Source: Tamarix chinensis (lineage: Eukaryota > Streptophyta > Magnoliopsida > Caryophyllales > Tamaricaceae). From it: DNA of 64,000 bases. Below are positions 47,354 through 58,943 of the stretch, in pieces (positions within the stretch are counted from its first letter, which is position 1; each line of letters opens with the position of its first letter). Location: positions 7,660,289-7,724,288 of the forward strand of contig CM060171.1 of the NCBI GenBank assembly GCA_030549775.1. Direction: 5' to 3'. A program made the translations under genes and the position numbers. Under the pieces are notes generated by a model. That model did not search any database, was not told where the DNA came from, and was given only the letters and a program-made list of their open reading frames with translations.

Positions 47354-48355
47354 TGGCGGTAATATCCCCGAAATTCACCATTTAATATTTTGCTTCCGCA
47401 ATTTCTTTTAATAAAATGAAATTTTTCAGTAGTGAATTTTGGGGGTGTTACAGTAGTACATTCACCCCCACTCAAAGAATGCAACATCCTCATTGCACGT
47501 CAACCAATAACTGTCTGAATACAGTCTATCCCAAGAATCATCCTACTAGGTGACTGATTAACTCATCCAAGTTCAACTTACAATCGCGGTTGCACTCTGA
47601 TACCATTTATAACAGCCCAAGACAATACGACCATGTGGGGGCTACCTTGGAGTGCTTTCAGATTGATCGGCTAGCCCCGCAGATCAACACTTATCATTTT
47701 AGCATGCTTTGTTCTCACTCACGTGCTTCCTGATAAATTTTCACAAAATGTCCAAAACTTATGGTCATCCATCCTAAAAATTGCTCCATGGCCAGCATGC
47801 TTAACTATGGAGTTTTTTAGGATAGAATCACCAAAAAGATGGTATACCATGTTGATATAAGTAGCCAAATTAATTCTTATAACACTCCACTCAATGTGGG
47901 GTATTATATTCACCCCCACTCAAAGGATGCAACATCCTTGTTGCACATCAACTAATAACTTTCTGAATATAGTTTATCCCAAGAGTCATCCCACTAGGTG
48001 ACTGATTGACTCATCCAAGTTCAACTCACGGTCGGGGTTCTCTCTGATACCATTTGTAACAGCCCAAGAAAATACAACCACGTGGGGGCTACCTTGGAGT
48101 GCTTTTAGATTAATCTCCTAGCCTCACAGATCAACACGTGTCCTTTTAGCATGCTTTATCCTCACTCATGTGCTTCTTAAGAAATTTTCAAAAAATTTCC
48201 AAAACTTTCAGTCACCTATCCTAAAAATTTCTCCATGACCAGCATGCTTAACTGTAGAGTTCTTTAGGATGGAATCACCAAAATAATGGTATACCATGTT
48301 GATATAAGTAGCCAGATCAGTTCTTATAACACTTCGCTCAATTTGGGGTATTATA

Positions 48356-48899
48356 GAATGCCCCATCATTAGTTTTGTGCATTTAAGAAAAAATGTGTTT
48401 TTGCAACCTATTTGCTTCCCCCCTTTTTGCTTATTCTCTATCCATCAATATTTAAACCAACTCCAATATCTGAAAATTTTATATATTTGAGTTTATAAAA
48501 TTATTCTACACCTTTCCATAAATTTTAACTTCTAGAACCTTATTTCAATTAATATACTCAATATCTACAAAAAAAAAAGTGTTTTTTGTTCCTACCACTC
48601 ATCATTTTACCATAGTCAACCCCTTTCTTTCTTTTTTGCTCACTTTACATCTACTAGCATACCTTTCCCCAACTTTTGTAGGCTACTAAAAACCACCACC
48701 ACCACCATGCTTGTTTATTTTCCTTATCATAGCTTCATTCAACATTTTTACACTCTATGATCTCTAAACTTAACCTCCTACTAGATTACTTTTTTATTCA
48801 AGTGTGTTACAAGAAAACTTACTCTATCTCTTGTTATTAGTGAAGGGTTAATCTCCATCCCATTTCTTTTCTATCAGTTGTCAACCCTATTATCCCTCC

Positions 48900-48942
<43 letters not shown>

Positions 48943-49890
48943 AGTGTGTTCTTCCATTTCTCCTCCTTGTTTCACCTAAGTGTTGAAGAACTCCATTTTT
49001 CTTCTTATTGAGAAACCAATCACTCTTATACTCTATTCTATTTCATTTCTTTTGATTTTTATCTTCTTCTAATAATTTTTATAACACTATTATATTTTAT
49101 TAATTATAAGGTTGTTAGACTTAGGAAATGTTGATGATCATACCATTTTCTTCCCCTCTTGGTACACCTTCCTAGTATTAGGTATGGCTTCCATCCTTGT
49201 TTAATTATTTTGTAATTTTGGGTTATGTGCTTTATGGAGCCTTAGGTGCTTACTTCTTTACTTATTTTTTATTGATTTCCTTGGAAGGAAAGAAAATATA
49301 TAATCCTTAAAAATATGTGATAGTATACAATGGTAACATAACTAGATTTTAGAAAATCAGATTTTGTTCTAAGTGTATTGAAATGTCTTAATGTTTGTAT
49401 GATTAGCTTTATTTTGAATATAATGATGAAATAATATGTTGGAAAATATTTCATCACATATATATGTTGTTATCAAATATACACAACCATGAAAATTGGA
49501 TGCGAGAATGATTTGCATGATTTTAACATGTTTTATATGTCCTAAAACTCTAATGAATATGTTGTTGATACCTGATGAATATGCAATAGAGTCTTGATAA
49601 ATATACATTGGCCTAAGTTATTTGGCTCTCAACCCTATTATTTCATAATGTTAAGAATGTAAACAACTTAATTTATGATTTTTTATGTTTAACAACATGT
49701 TAGAAATGCATCGATGATTTAGGGATTTATTTTAGTTAATCACAATAATTATTGTATATTCCACTCATATGCACCAATTGATTAGTCAAGCTAAGTTTTA
49801 TCCTCGCCTCTGTTTTAGGTTCAATCAATTGTTATGGGTAATTGGTCAATTGGTAAACTATTTTATTAGCCATCCTAATAAAGGTTAATT
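48356..49890. repeat. Dispersed repeat R (copy 2) and AT-rich flank
   Basis: From about 48375 the text ATTAGTTTTGTGCATTTAAG... CAACTCCAATATC... CTTTCCATAAATTTT matches 11090 onward and 53465 onward. A CT run of about 18 units is at 48902-48937. From about 49440 to 49740 the text resembles 21830-22010. No gene is supported. Confidence 0.5.
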
Positions 49891-52403
49891 TGTAACAACC
49901 CAAATTTACTACTGAAATTTTTCATTTTTAGTGAAAGAAAAATACCAAAATAGTTATGTGTTATCGTTATAACTAACATAAGTTTGTCTTACAATACCAT
50001 CCTTACATCAATTATAAGGAAAAATAATTAGAACACAAAATATCATAAAAATAAAAAAGAAAAAATTAATAAACTTAAATATGAGTTTGGAGATTAACTC
50101 TAAGTACAATATCCAAAAATACGAGGGATACGATGTAGCTAAGAGTCCAAAAAGGTATACAGGTAAAAGAAAATATTTAGATAACATGACTATACATCCA
50201 CACCGCAATATATAAGATCACTCATCCTCAAATAGAGGATCAAAAGCATGAAATTATCAAATAGGTCCTCATCAACTTGTATAATTACATCTTTGTCGTA
50301 TGCTCATGAGAATGAGTAGTACCCATGAAAAGTATTATTACTATCTCTGCAGTGAGTAAGGTAAAAATATAGTCGAGAATAGTACAAAAAATTAAGTATG
50401 TTTACCTTAAATAGTAAGCATACATGTGTGATACATATATCAATGGAGGGTATATACTAATTTTAGATCTCATCATTAGATATAAAATATTTTACTATGT
50501 TATTTACGTTGAGTTCAAGGATCCTACTATTCTTAACCTAGTGGAAGGGACCAAAACACCTTCCAAGACAAAATGATCCTAGCCACTATTATTAATCTGG
50601 AGGAACAAACTATACACCTCCCAGTGAAGCACCCTTCTATCCACTATTCTTAAACTAGTAGAACGACCTAAATTACTTCCTAGGAAAAAACAGTCATGGC
50701 CACTATTATCGTTTGGTGGAACAAACTCCTACACCTCTACCTTAACTCATGTGATCTTTCACTTTAAATGATTAATATCTTAATAATTTTATAATCATCG
50801 TAAAATAATATTATTATTCACGGTGGCATTGTGGCTCCACTATTCTCAATCCAATGGAATACATTGATACACTTTCCAAGGAAAAAGCCACCTGGCCACT
50901 ATTATCTTTACAATAGAATGAACACGTAACACACTTCACCCCAGCACATGTGATCTTTAACTTTGAGTGATTAATATCTTAATCATAATTGGTTATAAAA
51001 TCATGATAGAATCATCTAAATATTCACAAAAAATAATTAAAACATGTAAAGCACAACTACATAGTTATCAAGGTCGTTTTCAAACAAATAGGTCCATAAT
51101 CTTCCTAAGAAATCCTAATTTCACATTATAGACATAAATTATTCCATATTAATCATTTATAATCCAAATATATCACATCTTCCTCAAATATTATTATCAA
51201 CATATCCAAAAATAATAGTCTAAATCTAACGTCTTACACGTGCAATAATAGTCTTCTCTCAAGAGCTACTATTTATGATACTTACAATACCCTAATTTCA
51301 AAAGTCATAAATTTTCCCAAAAGGCTCATATAGTAACTAAATTTAGTATGAATTCTTGAAATTCCAATATTAATAGCATATCAAAAAAATTTCATCTAAC
51401 TCCAATGTTTGACACATGACATAATAACCTTGCTCCTGGGGATATTATTCTAAAATTAAGTCGTTTTCTCATTTCATGTGGACTTGGGTCATTTATCAAT
51501 ACCTCAAAAACTCCATATGATATTATTAGCATATTTTAACCCATTAAACACATTAAAAAACTGAAAATTTTCATATTTAACACATATTTACTAAAATACC
51601 CTGAATAATAACCAAACACCCATATTTTACAAAAAAAAACTTATCTGCCCAATGTCCTTACTTCAAAATCCTTACAACCCATACTTATTAAACATACTTA
51701 TTTCCCAATTACCATACTTTTCAAATCAAAATTACAATAAGATATATCATGCTCATTACTTTGGACTTACAATATAAGAATCATTGCAATGATATCGTAT
51801 AAGCGAATACTTTTCATCTTACTCACTTTTTACCATCTAAGATCACATTAACACATCATATTATTAAAAATAATTAAATTAACAACACCATCATGAAAAT
51901 ATAATAATCCACACAATCATACATAGCATTTAGCACAAAAACCCTATTATGACTTATATCCTTACCAAAACGAACATTGGCCTCTAAGCACATATATCAT
52001 ATCACACATCCTCTAAAACCACCATAAATTAAACCTAGGAAATAATGATAAGATATAATTATAATTTAAGGATATAACCAAAAAATGGAGAGCGAAAAAA
52101 TAGATAAAAAGATGAATTGCAAAGGCTCAAAGTGTCTCAGTCAAATCTGCACAACCGAGGGGGGAATGGAGGAAGGTGATGAGCTATGGGGGTAGGAAAA
52201 ATTAATTATCAACCATCCCAAGTTAGGTATAGGTAAAAATAAAAAAAAAAACATACCAATATCCTAAAATAAATTTTAGTATTAGGTTAAGATTTAGGGT
52301 TAAGGATATAAAGTAAGGTAAAAATATTATTTTTCTAATATTAGAATTAGGTTAAGATATTAATTACTTGAGATTAGAATTAGAAAAATTTTGTGGTACT
52401 ACA
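49891..52403 (-). repeat. Solo LTR D (2513 bp)
   Basis: On the minus strand it starts TGTAGTACCACAAAATTTTT and ends AATTTGGGTTGTTACA. The 5-bp TSD TAATT is perfect (49886-49890 and 52404-52408). It is shorter and more diverged than LTRs A-C and lacks their large pyrimidine block, but its tip (GTAACAACCCAAATTTACTA reversed) and a diverged CCACTATTAT/GGTGGA array at 50520-50950 tie it to the same group. No coding frame is supported. Confidence 0.85.
50520..50950 (-). repeat. Diverged CCACCGG/ATAGTGG-type array in LTR D
   Basis: The plus strand repeats CCACTATTAT or CCACTATTCT, followed 5-7 bases later by GGTGGA or AGTGGA/AGTAGA, near 50524, 50595, 50639, 50699, 50837 and 50896. Position relative to the LTR tip (0.63-1.05 kb) agrees with the other LTRs. 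Confidence 0.65.
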
Positions 52404-53726
52404 TAATTTGTACCCCTAATTCAATTTGATTAATTTTATTTAGGTCATGCACCATCCAATTGGTTTTTGGGACACAATAACTAGTCCTCTTAGATAATTT
52501 TGTGATATGTTATTGACTTAATAAGTTATTACACCTTGCTTTGATGATAATAAACCTAATTAAAGGTTTAGCAAGTTCAATAACGTATGCATTTAATAAA
52601 AGGTATTGCATGAATTAAAATAAACCCTTGTAATACTTTAATTAAGATGAGAAATCAAGTTTCAAGATCCAAGGAATGAGATTGCATACAAGACTTTGAG
52701 ATTTGGATAAAATTAATTAAGTTTTTTTAAGTTATTATGTACGCATGTTTGATATTTGAGGACTTAAAAATTCTCATAAAATATGTTTTTAAAACCTTCC
52801 AATTTTTCATATCAAAAATAATTTAAGAGTTGAATTAATTTAGAAAATGTATTCATGTGTTAGGACTTGGTATTAGTTTTGTACGAATAGTAGTTGACTA
52901 GTCTTGGAATATGTAATAATCCATTATCTCAAACCCTAATTACCTTGTGTTATTACGCTCATTTATCCAAAATATATAAATATATATATATATTTATATT
53001 TCATTATCTCATTCCATACATATTGACTATTTATGTTTCACCCATTCCTTCCAAATCGTTAAATCACGTAAAAATCTAATGTTATACCCCATTCTTTCAA
53101 ACCCTAATTACCTTGTGTTTTTAAGCTTGTAACACATCTACAAAATTTATAAATATTTATACATATTTCATTATCTAATTCTATATATTTTTTCCATTCA
53201 TGTTTCACACATTCCCTTACGAATCATTAAATCACAAAAAAAAAATTATTTACGCAATTAAATGATTTTAGTTATTTTTATCATTTTTAATTTATTAGTC
53301 ATCAAATGAGTTCTGAGACCAAATATTTTTATATATTTGTTTTTCTAAAAATATTACACTTTAATTTGTGAAAATTTTAACCCCCACTTATTTTTTTTGT
53401 ACATTTGCGAAAAAATATTTTTCTAAGACTTATACATTGATAGTCTTTTTGCTCGGTTTGTATTCATCGAGCTTCAAACCAACTCCGATATCTAATATTT
53501 TTATATATATTAGTTTATAATATTATTCTAGATCTTTCCATAAATTTTTATGATTTATAGAATTAAATTGATATTTTTTCCAACAAGTGTCCATTAATGA
53601 ACTTTCTTGGAAATTAATTAATGAAAATAACTTGTAACCAATCCTCTAACTAATATTTCCATCTTAGCTAGTGACCAAGCTAAAATAAATCTAATTTGTA
53701 ACTTGGTTACCTTTAACTCAACTAAT
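52404..53726. repeat. Dispersed repeats X (copies 2 and 3) and R (copy 3)
   Basis: CCATTATCTCAAACCCTAAT starts near 52921 and CCATTCTTTCAAACCCTAAT near 53088, two head-to-tail starts of repeat X about 170 bp apart, continuing to about 53390. R follows at about 53465-53726 and is cut by the older LTR that begins at 53727. No gene is supported. Confidence 0.55.
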
Positions 53727-54348
53727 TGTAACACCCCCATTTTTCACTCCTAAAAAATTTCGTTTTACAAAGGAAAATGTGGAAGCTAAAATAAGAATGG
53801 GGATGAAACCGCCACATCTAACATAAGGAGAGGTGCACACATTCACCTAACCTATGCCAGATGCAAAGCTAAACCTATCCAATAAAAATTTAAACCTCAT
53901 CTAAACCAAGGGAGTAAAGTCCCACAAGAAATTTCCAAATTTAGCTAGATGAGAATGGTTTCTCAAAACCAAAACATCGCTGACAAAGCCGACGGAAAAC
54001 CTATGATATAACCCTATATTTTTAAAACTTAAAAAGAAAAAGGATATAAAATCCAAATACATCTCCAATAAAATCACAAACCAACTAAATACAAATTAAG
54101 TGAATGATTTACACACCAAAATAATACATATGAGATACAATAAAATCTGAGAAGAGAACCAAGGGGCATCCCAACAGTAGAGCCAACTTTACTCACCAAA
54201 TCAAATCACCGGATAGCCTACTTTCAAAATCTAAGGAAAACATTTCTCCCGACAATAAGACATTCAATACTGAACCTGCACAAATGATTTGCTTTCCACC
54301 ATCAGTGGTTCATCACAGGACCCAAACAACCAAGTTAGTATCGATGTA
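53727..54348 (-). repeat. Older LTR fragment, 3' end, interrupted by LTR C
   Basis: On the minus strand it ends GTGAAAAATGGGGGTGTTACA-like at 53727. It holds the ACCGCCACA and GCTAA boxes around a hairpin (53815-53863) and the phrase TGTGCAGGTTCAGTAT that matches 58575-58600 of LTR C. Its text resumes beyond LTR C at 58944 (AGTATTGGACC reversed). It belongs to a diverged subfamily. Confidence 0.75.
53815..53863 (-). other. Hairpin with different arm sequence in the older LTR fragment
   Basis: Arms 53815-53835 (CATCT-AA-CATA-AGGAG-AGGTG) and 53844-53863 (CACCT-AA-CCTATGCC-AGATG) pair over about 14 bases in three blocks. The arm sequence is unlike the CACTTAGTACC arms of LTRs A-C, yet the place (88 bp from the tip) and flanking boxes agree. 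Confidence 0.65.
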
Positions 54349-56452
54349 TGAAATGCCCCAAAAATTTCTAATTTTATAAATTATATTTAAATGAGATTTT
54401 ATTAGAAAGATTTAATTTAATAAATTATTTTTATTAAAATAAAAAGAGAATTAATTAGGGAAAATCTAGAATAAATCAATAAGTGTTTTAATTAGGTGGA
54501 ATTTTGGTATTTTAACTAGATAAGGATTTTATTTTAGAAATTAATTAAATAAATTACTTTATTTGAAATAAGAATGAGAAAATAGTTTTAAATTAATAAT
54601 AATTTTATAAATAATTTAATTGGAGAATTATAGGGTGTTTTGCTAATTAAAATGGAAATTATGGAAAATCTTTTAAAAATCCTAATTTAGCCTAAAAAGG
54701 GATTTAAATAATATTTTATTTAAATATTATCATTTTTAAATATTCCAAATATTCTAATAAATTTAATTAAGCCAACCCACTATTTTTATTTTTCCCTTTC
54801 TCCTTTTTCCTTTTCTTTTCTTCTTCTTCCTCTTTTCTTTTTCTTTTTCTTCTTCTTTTCTTTTTCTTTTCCTTCTTCTCCCCGAACTGGGCCAGCCCGG
54901 CGGCCCAGTCTTCCTTTCCTTACTTCCTTCGACCCAGCCTGTGCCGCGCGTCCTCCTTCGCCCGTCCCCCTCTACGCCGCGTTTTGATTCCACTTCCACC
55001 GAAACCCGTCGTTTCATTTAATGCCCCCTCCCTCGCGTCGAACCGCCGGTCTCCCTCCCTTTTTCTTTCTTCTTCCCCGCGAACCGCCCGGCCCAGCCCT
55101 TTCTTCTTCTTCCTCCTTCGCGCCTGCCAGCCTTCCTCGACGCCGACCTGCAACTTCCAGCCCGATAATGGCGGCGACGGCTACGCGGAGCTTGACCGAC
55201 CGATGCACCCTTCTTTTCCTTCCTCTTGACTCTCACATTGACTTGGAACGATCAATTATCCTCAACTCTCGCTCGTTCCTTTTCTTTTGGCTCGCAAAAT
55301 TTGGCCCTGACCCAAATGTTCGACGGTCGATTCCTGCCACCGGCCACCAAAACCCTATCACCCAAACCCATCCTGCCGACCTCCAAAACCTAATAACCCA
55401 TCTAAAATTCTATATATAGCCTGGTTGTGAGTGTGGTCGAGACTTCTTCCTTCCGAAACCCTAAGTCAGAATCGCCCACCACCGTGACTTCAGACGCCAT
55501 TATCTCCTTCCCCGGCCAACCTCAACACCTACTCTTGCTACCAATCTCTTCCCTGCAATTCCCTCTAGCTAACTAAGCCCTTCAAATCCTTCGATTCTTC
55601 TTGAATGAGCTGCCATAACCACGCAAAGTTTGCTGCTCATCTCGCTAGAAAGTTCACCCGAGACGTTGAACCACCTTCCACCACCACATGTGCCGCTTCT
55701 AGCACCTATTAAACCAACTATTAACTCCTAATAATTATCCTCTACAGCCCCATATAATTATTTTAATTTTCTTCCTCTCCATCACCCATTTTCCTAATTT
55801 TTCACCCCTCTTAGACCACTTTTCCAGCCACCTCCGGGAACCACCGCCAGTTCCATCGATACCCTCCAACTCAAGGTGAAACCCTAAACCTTTTAAATAC
55901 TTACTTTTAATTTATTGATAATTATTATACTTTTATTCTAATTTTTAATGCTGATTCAAATTTAATTATTATTATTATAATTATTATTATTATTGTTATC
56001 AACTGCAATCTAATGTTTAAATCTTCTTTACAGGTTTGGAAGTATTATTGAGTTATAAAAACTATCATTCTTGAATTTTAGTTATTTAATAGAATTAGTA
56101 CATGTTTACTATTATTATTTATAATATAATTAATATTATTATTATTAGTGTAATTATTTAGTTAATATTTTAACTATTTCAGGAGGATTATAAACCTGAA
56201 ATTTTAATTAATTCTCGCACCTTTTCTTTTTACAACTATTATTAACATTTTTAACATTTTTTCTAATCATATTATTATTATTATTATCTTTATTAACTTT
56301 ATATTATAAGTATATATAATATTAATATCATTATCACATTTTTGAATAGTTTTATTATTAAGTGGGTTGATTTTGAAAGCCACCTTGTAATTTTAAGAAT
56401 TTCGGTATTATTAATATTAATATTCTACTAATAAAAGTGTTATTAATAATGG

Positions 56453-56487
<35 letters not shown>

Positions 56488-57944
56488 TATTATTATTACT
56501 ATTATTATTTCTATTATTACTATTATCGTTATTATTACTATTTTGGTGAAGGGTAGAAACCCTTATATCACCACCCTTTCGAATGAAAACAATAATTTAT
56601 TTGTATTTTAAGTAATATTTTGTATAATTAATTATTGTGTAGTATTGTTTTAAATAAAAAAACAAAATCTTAGAATAATTTAGAGAATAATAAAATTTTA
56701 TAAGGGAGCCAAATTCTAATATACTTTTATTTAATAGGTGAACCTAGTCTAATCCCTCAAGTGGAATAGGAGCGTGCACCAAGACCGGTGTCGTATTAGG
56801 TAAGGGATGTTAAGGCCGTTTGTGTGCTTATATGCATTATGTGTTTCATATGCTATGTATTCTATGCTTATGATTATTAATTATGTCGTATATGGTATGA
56901 CGTGAAGTCGAAGTATGTTTTGTATGGCATTTGTATTAATTATGTATGATGAGATGTGTTGTGTATGTGAGGAAGTCGATGTGGTTTGTGTGAGAGGAAG
57001 GATGAAAAAGGAGGATGGGGAAATAATTTGACTAAGGGAAGCGATTTAATCTAATTTTATGGTTTTATAAGGAATAATCTAGTTTATGATGCTATTTGGG
57101 AGAATTTAATTTATGATATAATATGGGAGAATTTAATTTATGATTGATTGGGAGAATTAAATTATGATTTGTTTGGGAGAATTTAGTTTATGATGTTATT
57201 TGGGAGAATGTAATTTATAATATTATATGGGAGAATTTAATTTATGATTGATTGGGAGAATTAAATGTATAGTTTTCCTTGGGAGATTCTAATTTATGAT
57301 TTTATGTGGAAGAATTTTTATGGCTTGAATTTAGGGTTTGGTATGGGTGAATCGTTGGTTTTGGGTGGATGGAATTTATGGTTTTGTATGACGGAATCTA
57401 GGGTTTACCTGGTGGTATTAATGGATGTATGGTGGTATTAGGGTTTGTATGATGATATTAAGGTTTGTATGGTGGTAATTATAGTTTTATGGTGGTATTA
57501 GGATTTATATGGTGACATTGATGGTTGTATGATGGTATTGAGGTTTGCATGATTGAATTTAGGGTTTCACGTGGAATTTTAGGGTTTGCATGAAAATGGT
57601 TCAAAGGTTTGCATGGGGAGATTAATGTTTGCATGGAAGTGAAATTTACGTGTGAAAAGTTGATTTGGGATGTAAGGGAGGAAGTAGAAGAGTTATTTGG
57701 GTGTTTGAATATTTTGGGTGAAAAATAATACGTAGGACATTATAAGGGTATGGAGGAGACTGAATTATGATTTGTTGTGGTTAATTGAGGTATATGGTGG
57801 CTGATTAGGGTTTTTGGTGTTATCATGTGTATATGTTGATTAAAGTGTAATTGTGATGTGTGGTGATTTATGCATGTTTGGTGAAAGCCTTTGAATAAGA
57901 TACTTAAGATATTAATCACGTAAAGTGAAAGATGTTGAGCCGGG

Positions 57945-58280
57945 CCCAGACCGATTCACCGGCATAATAGTGGTCAGGTACTGCGGTAACCTGGAGATCG
58001 ATCCACCGGCTTAATAGTGGCAGGGAATATTTCCCTCGCGACCGATCCACCGGCAATAATAGTGGGGGATCCCGAGCTCAACAAAATCAAACTTACAGTT
58101 GCTAAGACATGGGAAAGATACTAATTACTTACAGTGGAACACCGTGCGAGAAGGGGCCAGACCGATCCACCGGCATATAATAGTGGCAGGGTATGTTACC
58201 CTCGCGACCGATCCACCGGCTAAAATAGTGGCAGGGTATGTTACCCTTGCGACCGATCCACCGGCTAAAATAGTGGGGTT
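57945..58280 (+). repeat. CCACCGG/ATAGTGG motif array in LTR C
   Basis: Units of 45-46 bp at 58160, 58206 and 58251 read GACCGATCCACCGGCTAAAA, then TAGTGGCAGGGTATGTTACC and CTCGC; looser units lie at about 57949, 57998 and 58040. It sits 0.66-1.0 kb from the LTR 3' tip. Confidence 0.85.
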
Positions 58281-58801
58281 CCTGTACTCGTATGGACTTG
58301 ATAAAAAGTATGTTGTGAAATGAATTCTGATAAGAGATTAATGAAATGATTAATCTGAACTACAATCGGGCCTTGTACTCTTACTTGGATGGTCGTATGT
58401 ATTTATGTGATCATATTGGTCTTGTTGCATTATTATTATTCCCGCATTATTTATGTACAACTATATGTTGGCCTTAGTAATCAAGTCTCCTTACTCAGTA
58501 TTGGACCCGTACTGATACTACCTTGGTTGATGGGTCCTGTGATGATCCACCGATGGTGGGGAGCAGACCTCTTGTGCAGGTTTAGGATCAGAGATTATTT
58601 TGGGGTGGCAGCCCTGACTTGAGTGAGTAGGCAAATCCGGAATTTGATCCATCGGGTTTTTATCTTATTTAAATGTATTCTATTTGGAAGTTACAAGTGT
58701 TAATAAACGTTTATGCGTACTCTGATTTTGTTGTATGATGTTTTGAATTCTTTTATGAATTGTTAATTTGAATTTAACGTAAATCTTTTCTTTAGCCTTA
58801 G

Positions 58802-58847
58802 CACTTGGTACTGGAACGGTCGGAGAGAACCGGTCTGGTACTAAGTG
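58802..58847 (+). other. Hairpin-forming inverted repeat near the 3' end of LTR C
   Basis: Arms 58802-58820 (CACTTGGTACTGGAACGGT) and 58829-58847 (ACCGGTCTGGTACTAAGTG), with loop CGGAGAGA, lie 96 bp from the tip between TTAGCCTTAG and TGGCGGTAA. Confidence 0.7.
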
Positions 58848-58943
58848 TGGCGGTAACATTCCCAGAATTCACAGGTTTTAAGTATTTATAATTTATTTGC
58901 TTCCGCTTTCAAAAAAAAAAGTAGTGAATTTTGGGGTGTTACA

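Larger units (their letters stand above)
42246..47452 (+). repeat. Solo LTR B (5207 bp)
   Basis: It starts TGTAATCTCCCAAAATT and ends TTTTGGGGGTGTTACA. The flanks are GTATT (42241-42245) and GTAGT (47453-47457), a 5-bp TSD with one mismatch; the neighbouring intact repeat unit reads GGGTATTATATTCACC, which shows GTATT to be the original. Blocks in order: AT-rich start, pyrimidine-rich 42570-43780, short tandem array 44440-45720, CCACCGG array 46460-46770, hairpin 47308-47353. It lies in the opposite direction to LTR A. Frames in 42569-43832 are Pro/Ser-rich artefacts. There are no internal genes. Confidence 0.86.
41944..48355 (+). repeat. 447-bp tandem repeat, three units, split by LTR B
   Basis: Units begin near 41944, 47609 and 48056 with TAACAGCCCAAGACAATACG or a variant, followed by GTGGGGGCTACCTTGGAGTG, GATCGGCTAGCCCC, TTGCTCCATGGCCAGCA and CACTCCACTCAATTTGGGGT. 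Units 2 and 3 are 447 bp apart. Unit 1 is interrupted by LTR B after GGGTATT; its second half resumes at 47453. Unit 3 is cut at 48355. A reversed fragment of the same family lies at 12165-12219. No coding is seen. Confidence 0.82.
54349..58943 (+). repeat. Solo LTR C (4595 bp) nested in an older LTR
   Basis: It starts TGAAATGCCCCAAAAATTTC and ends TTTTGGGGTGTTACA, flanked by a perfect 5-bp TSD ATGTA (54344-54348 and 58944-58948). Order: AT-rich start, pyrimidine-rich block 54780-55880, TTA-rich stretch 55960-56540, GGGAGAATTTAATTTATGAT-type short repeats 57080-57300, CCACCGG array 57945-58280, hairpin 58802-58847. Pro/Ser-rich frames in 54763-55419 and the repeat-coded frame at 58099-58323 are not genes. 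There are no retrotransposon internal genes. Confidence 0.88.

Noticed and set aside
30368..47452. One giant transposon with 4.5-5.2 kb terminal inverted repeats
   Set aside because: Each arm has its own TG/CA tips and its own 5-bp TSD, different for the two arms, so they are two separate solo LTRs in opposite orientation.
54763..55419. Basic and Pro-rich frames in LTR C
   Set aside because: They are inside an LTR bounded by a perfect TSD, several frames overlap, and none is kept between LTR copies.
58099..58323. Open frame with repeated VAGYVTLATDPPAK
   Set aside because: It translates the 45-46 bp non-coding array of LTR C; the array in LTRs A and B does not keep the frame.
53727..58943. 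A single element with about 620-bp terminal inverted repeats
   Set aside because: The left piece continues beyond the right piece at 58949 and the inner unit has its own perfect TSD (ATGTA), so this is nesting rather than terminal repeats.
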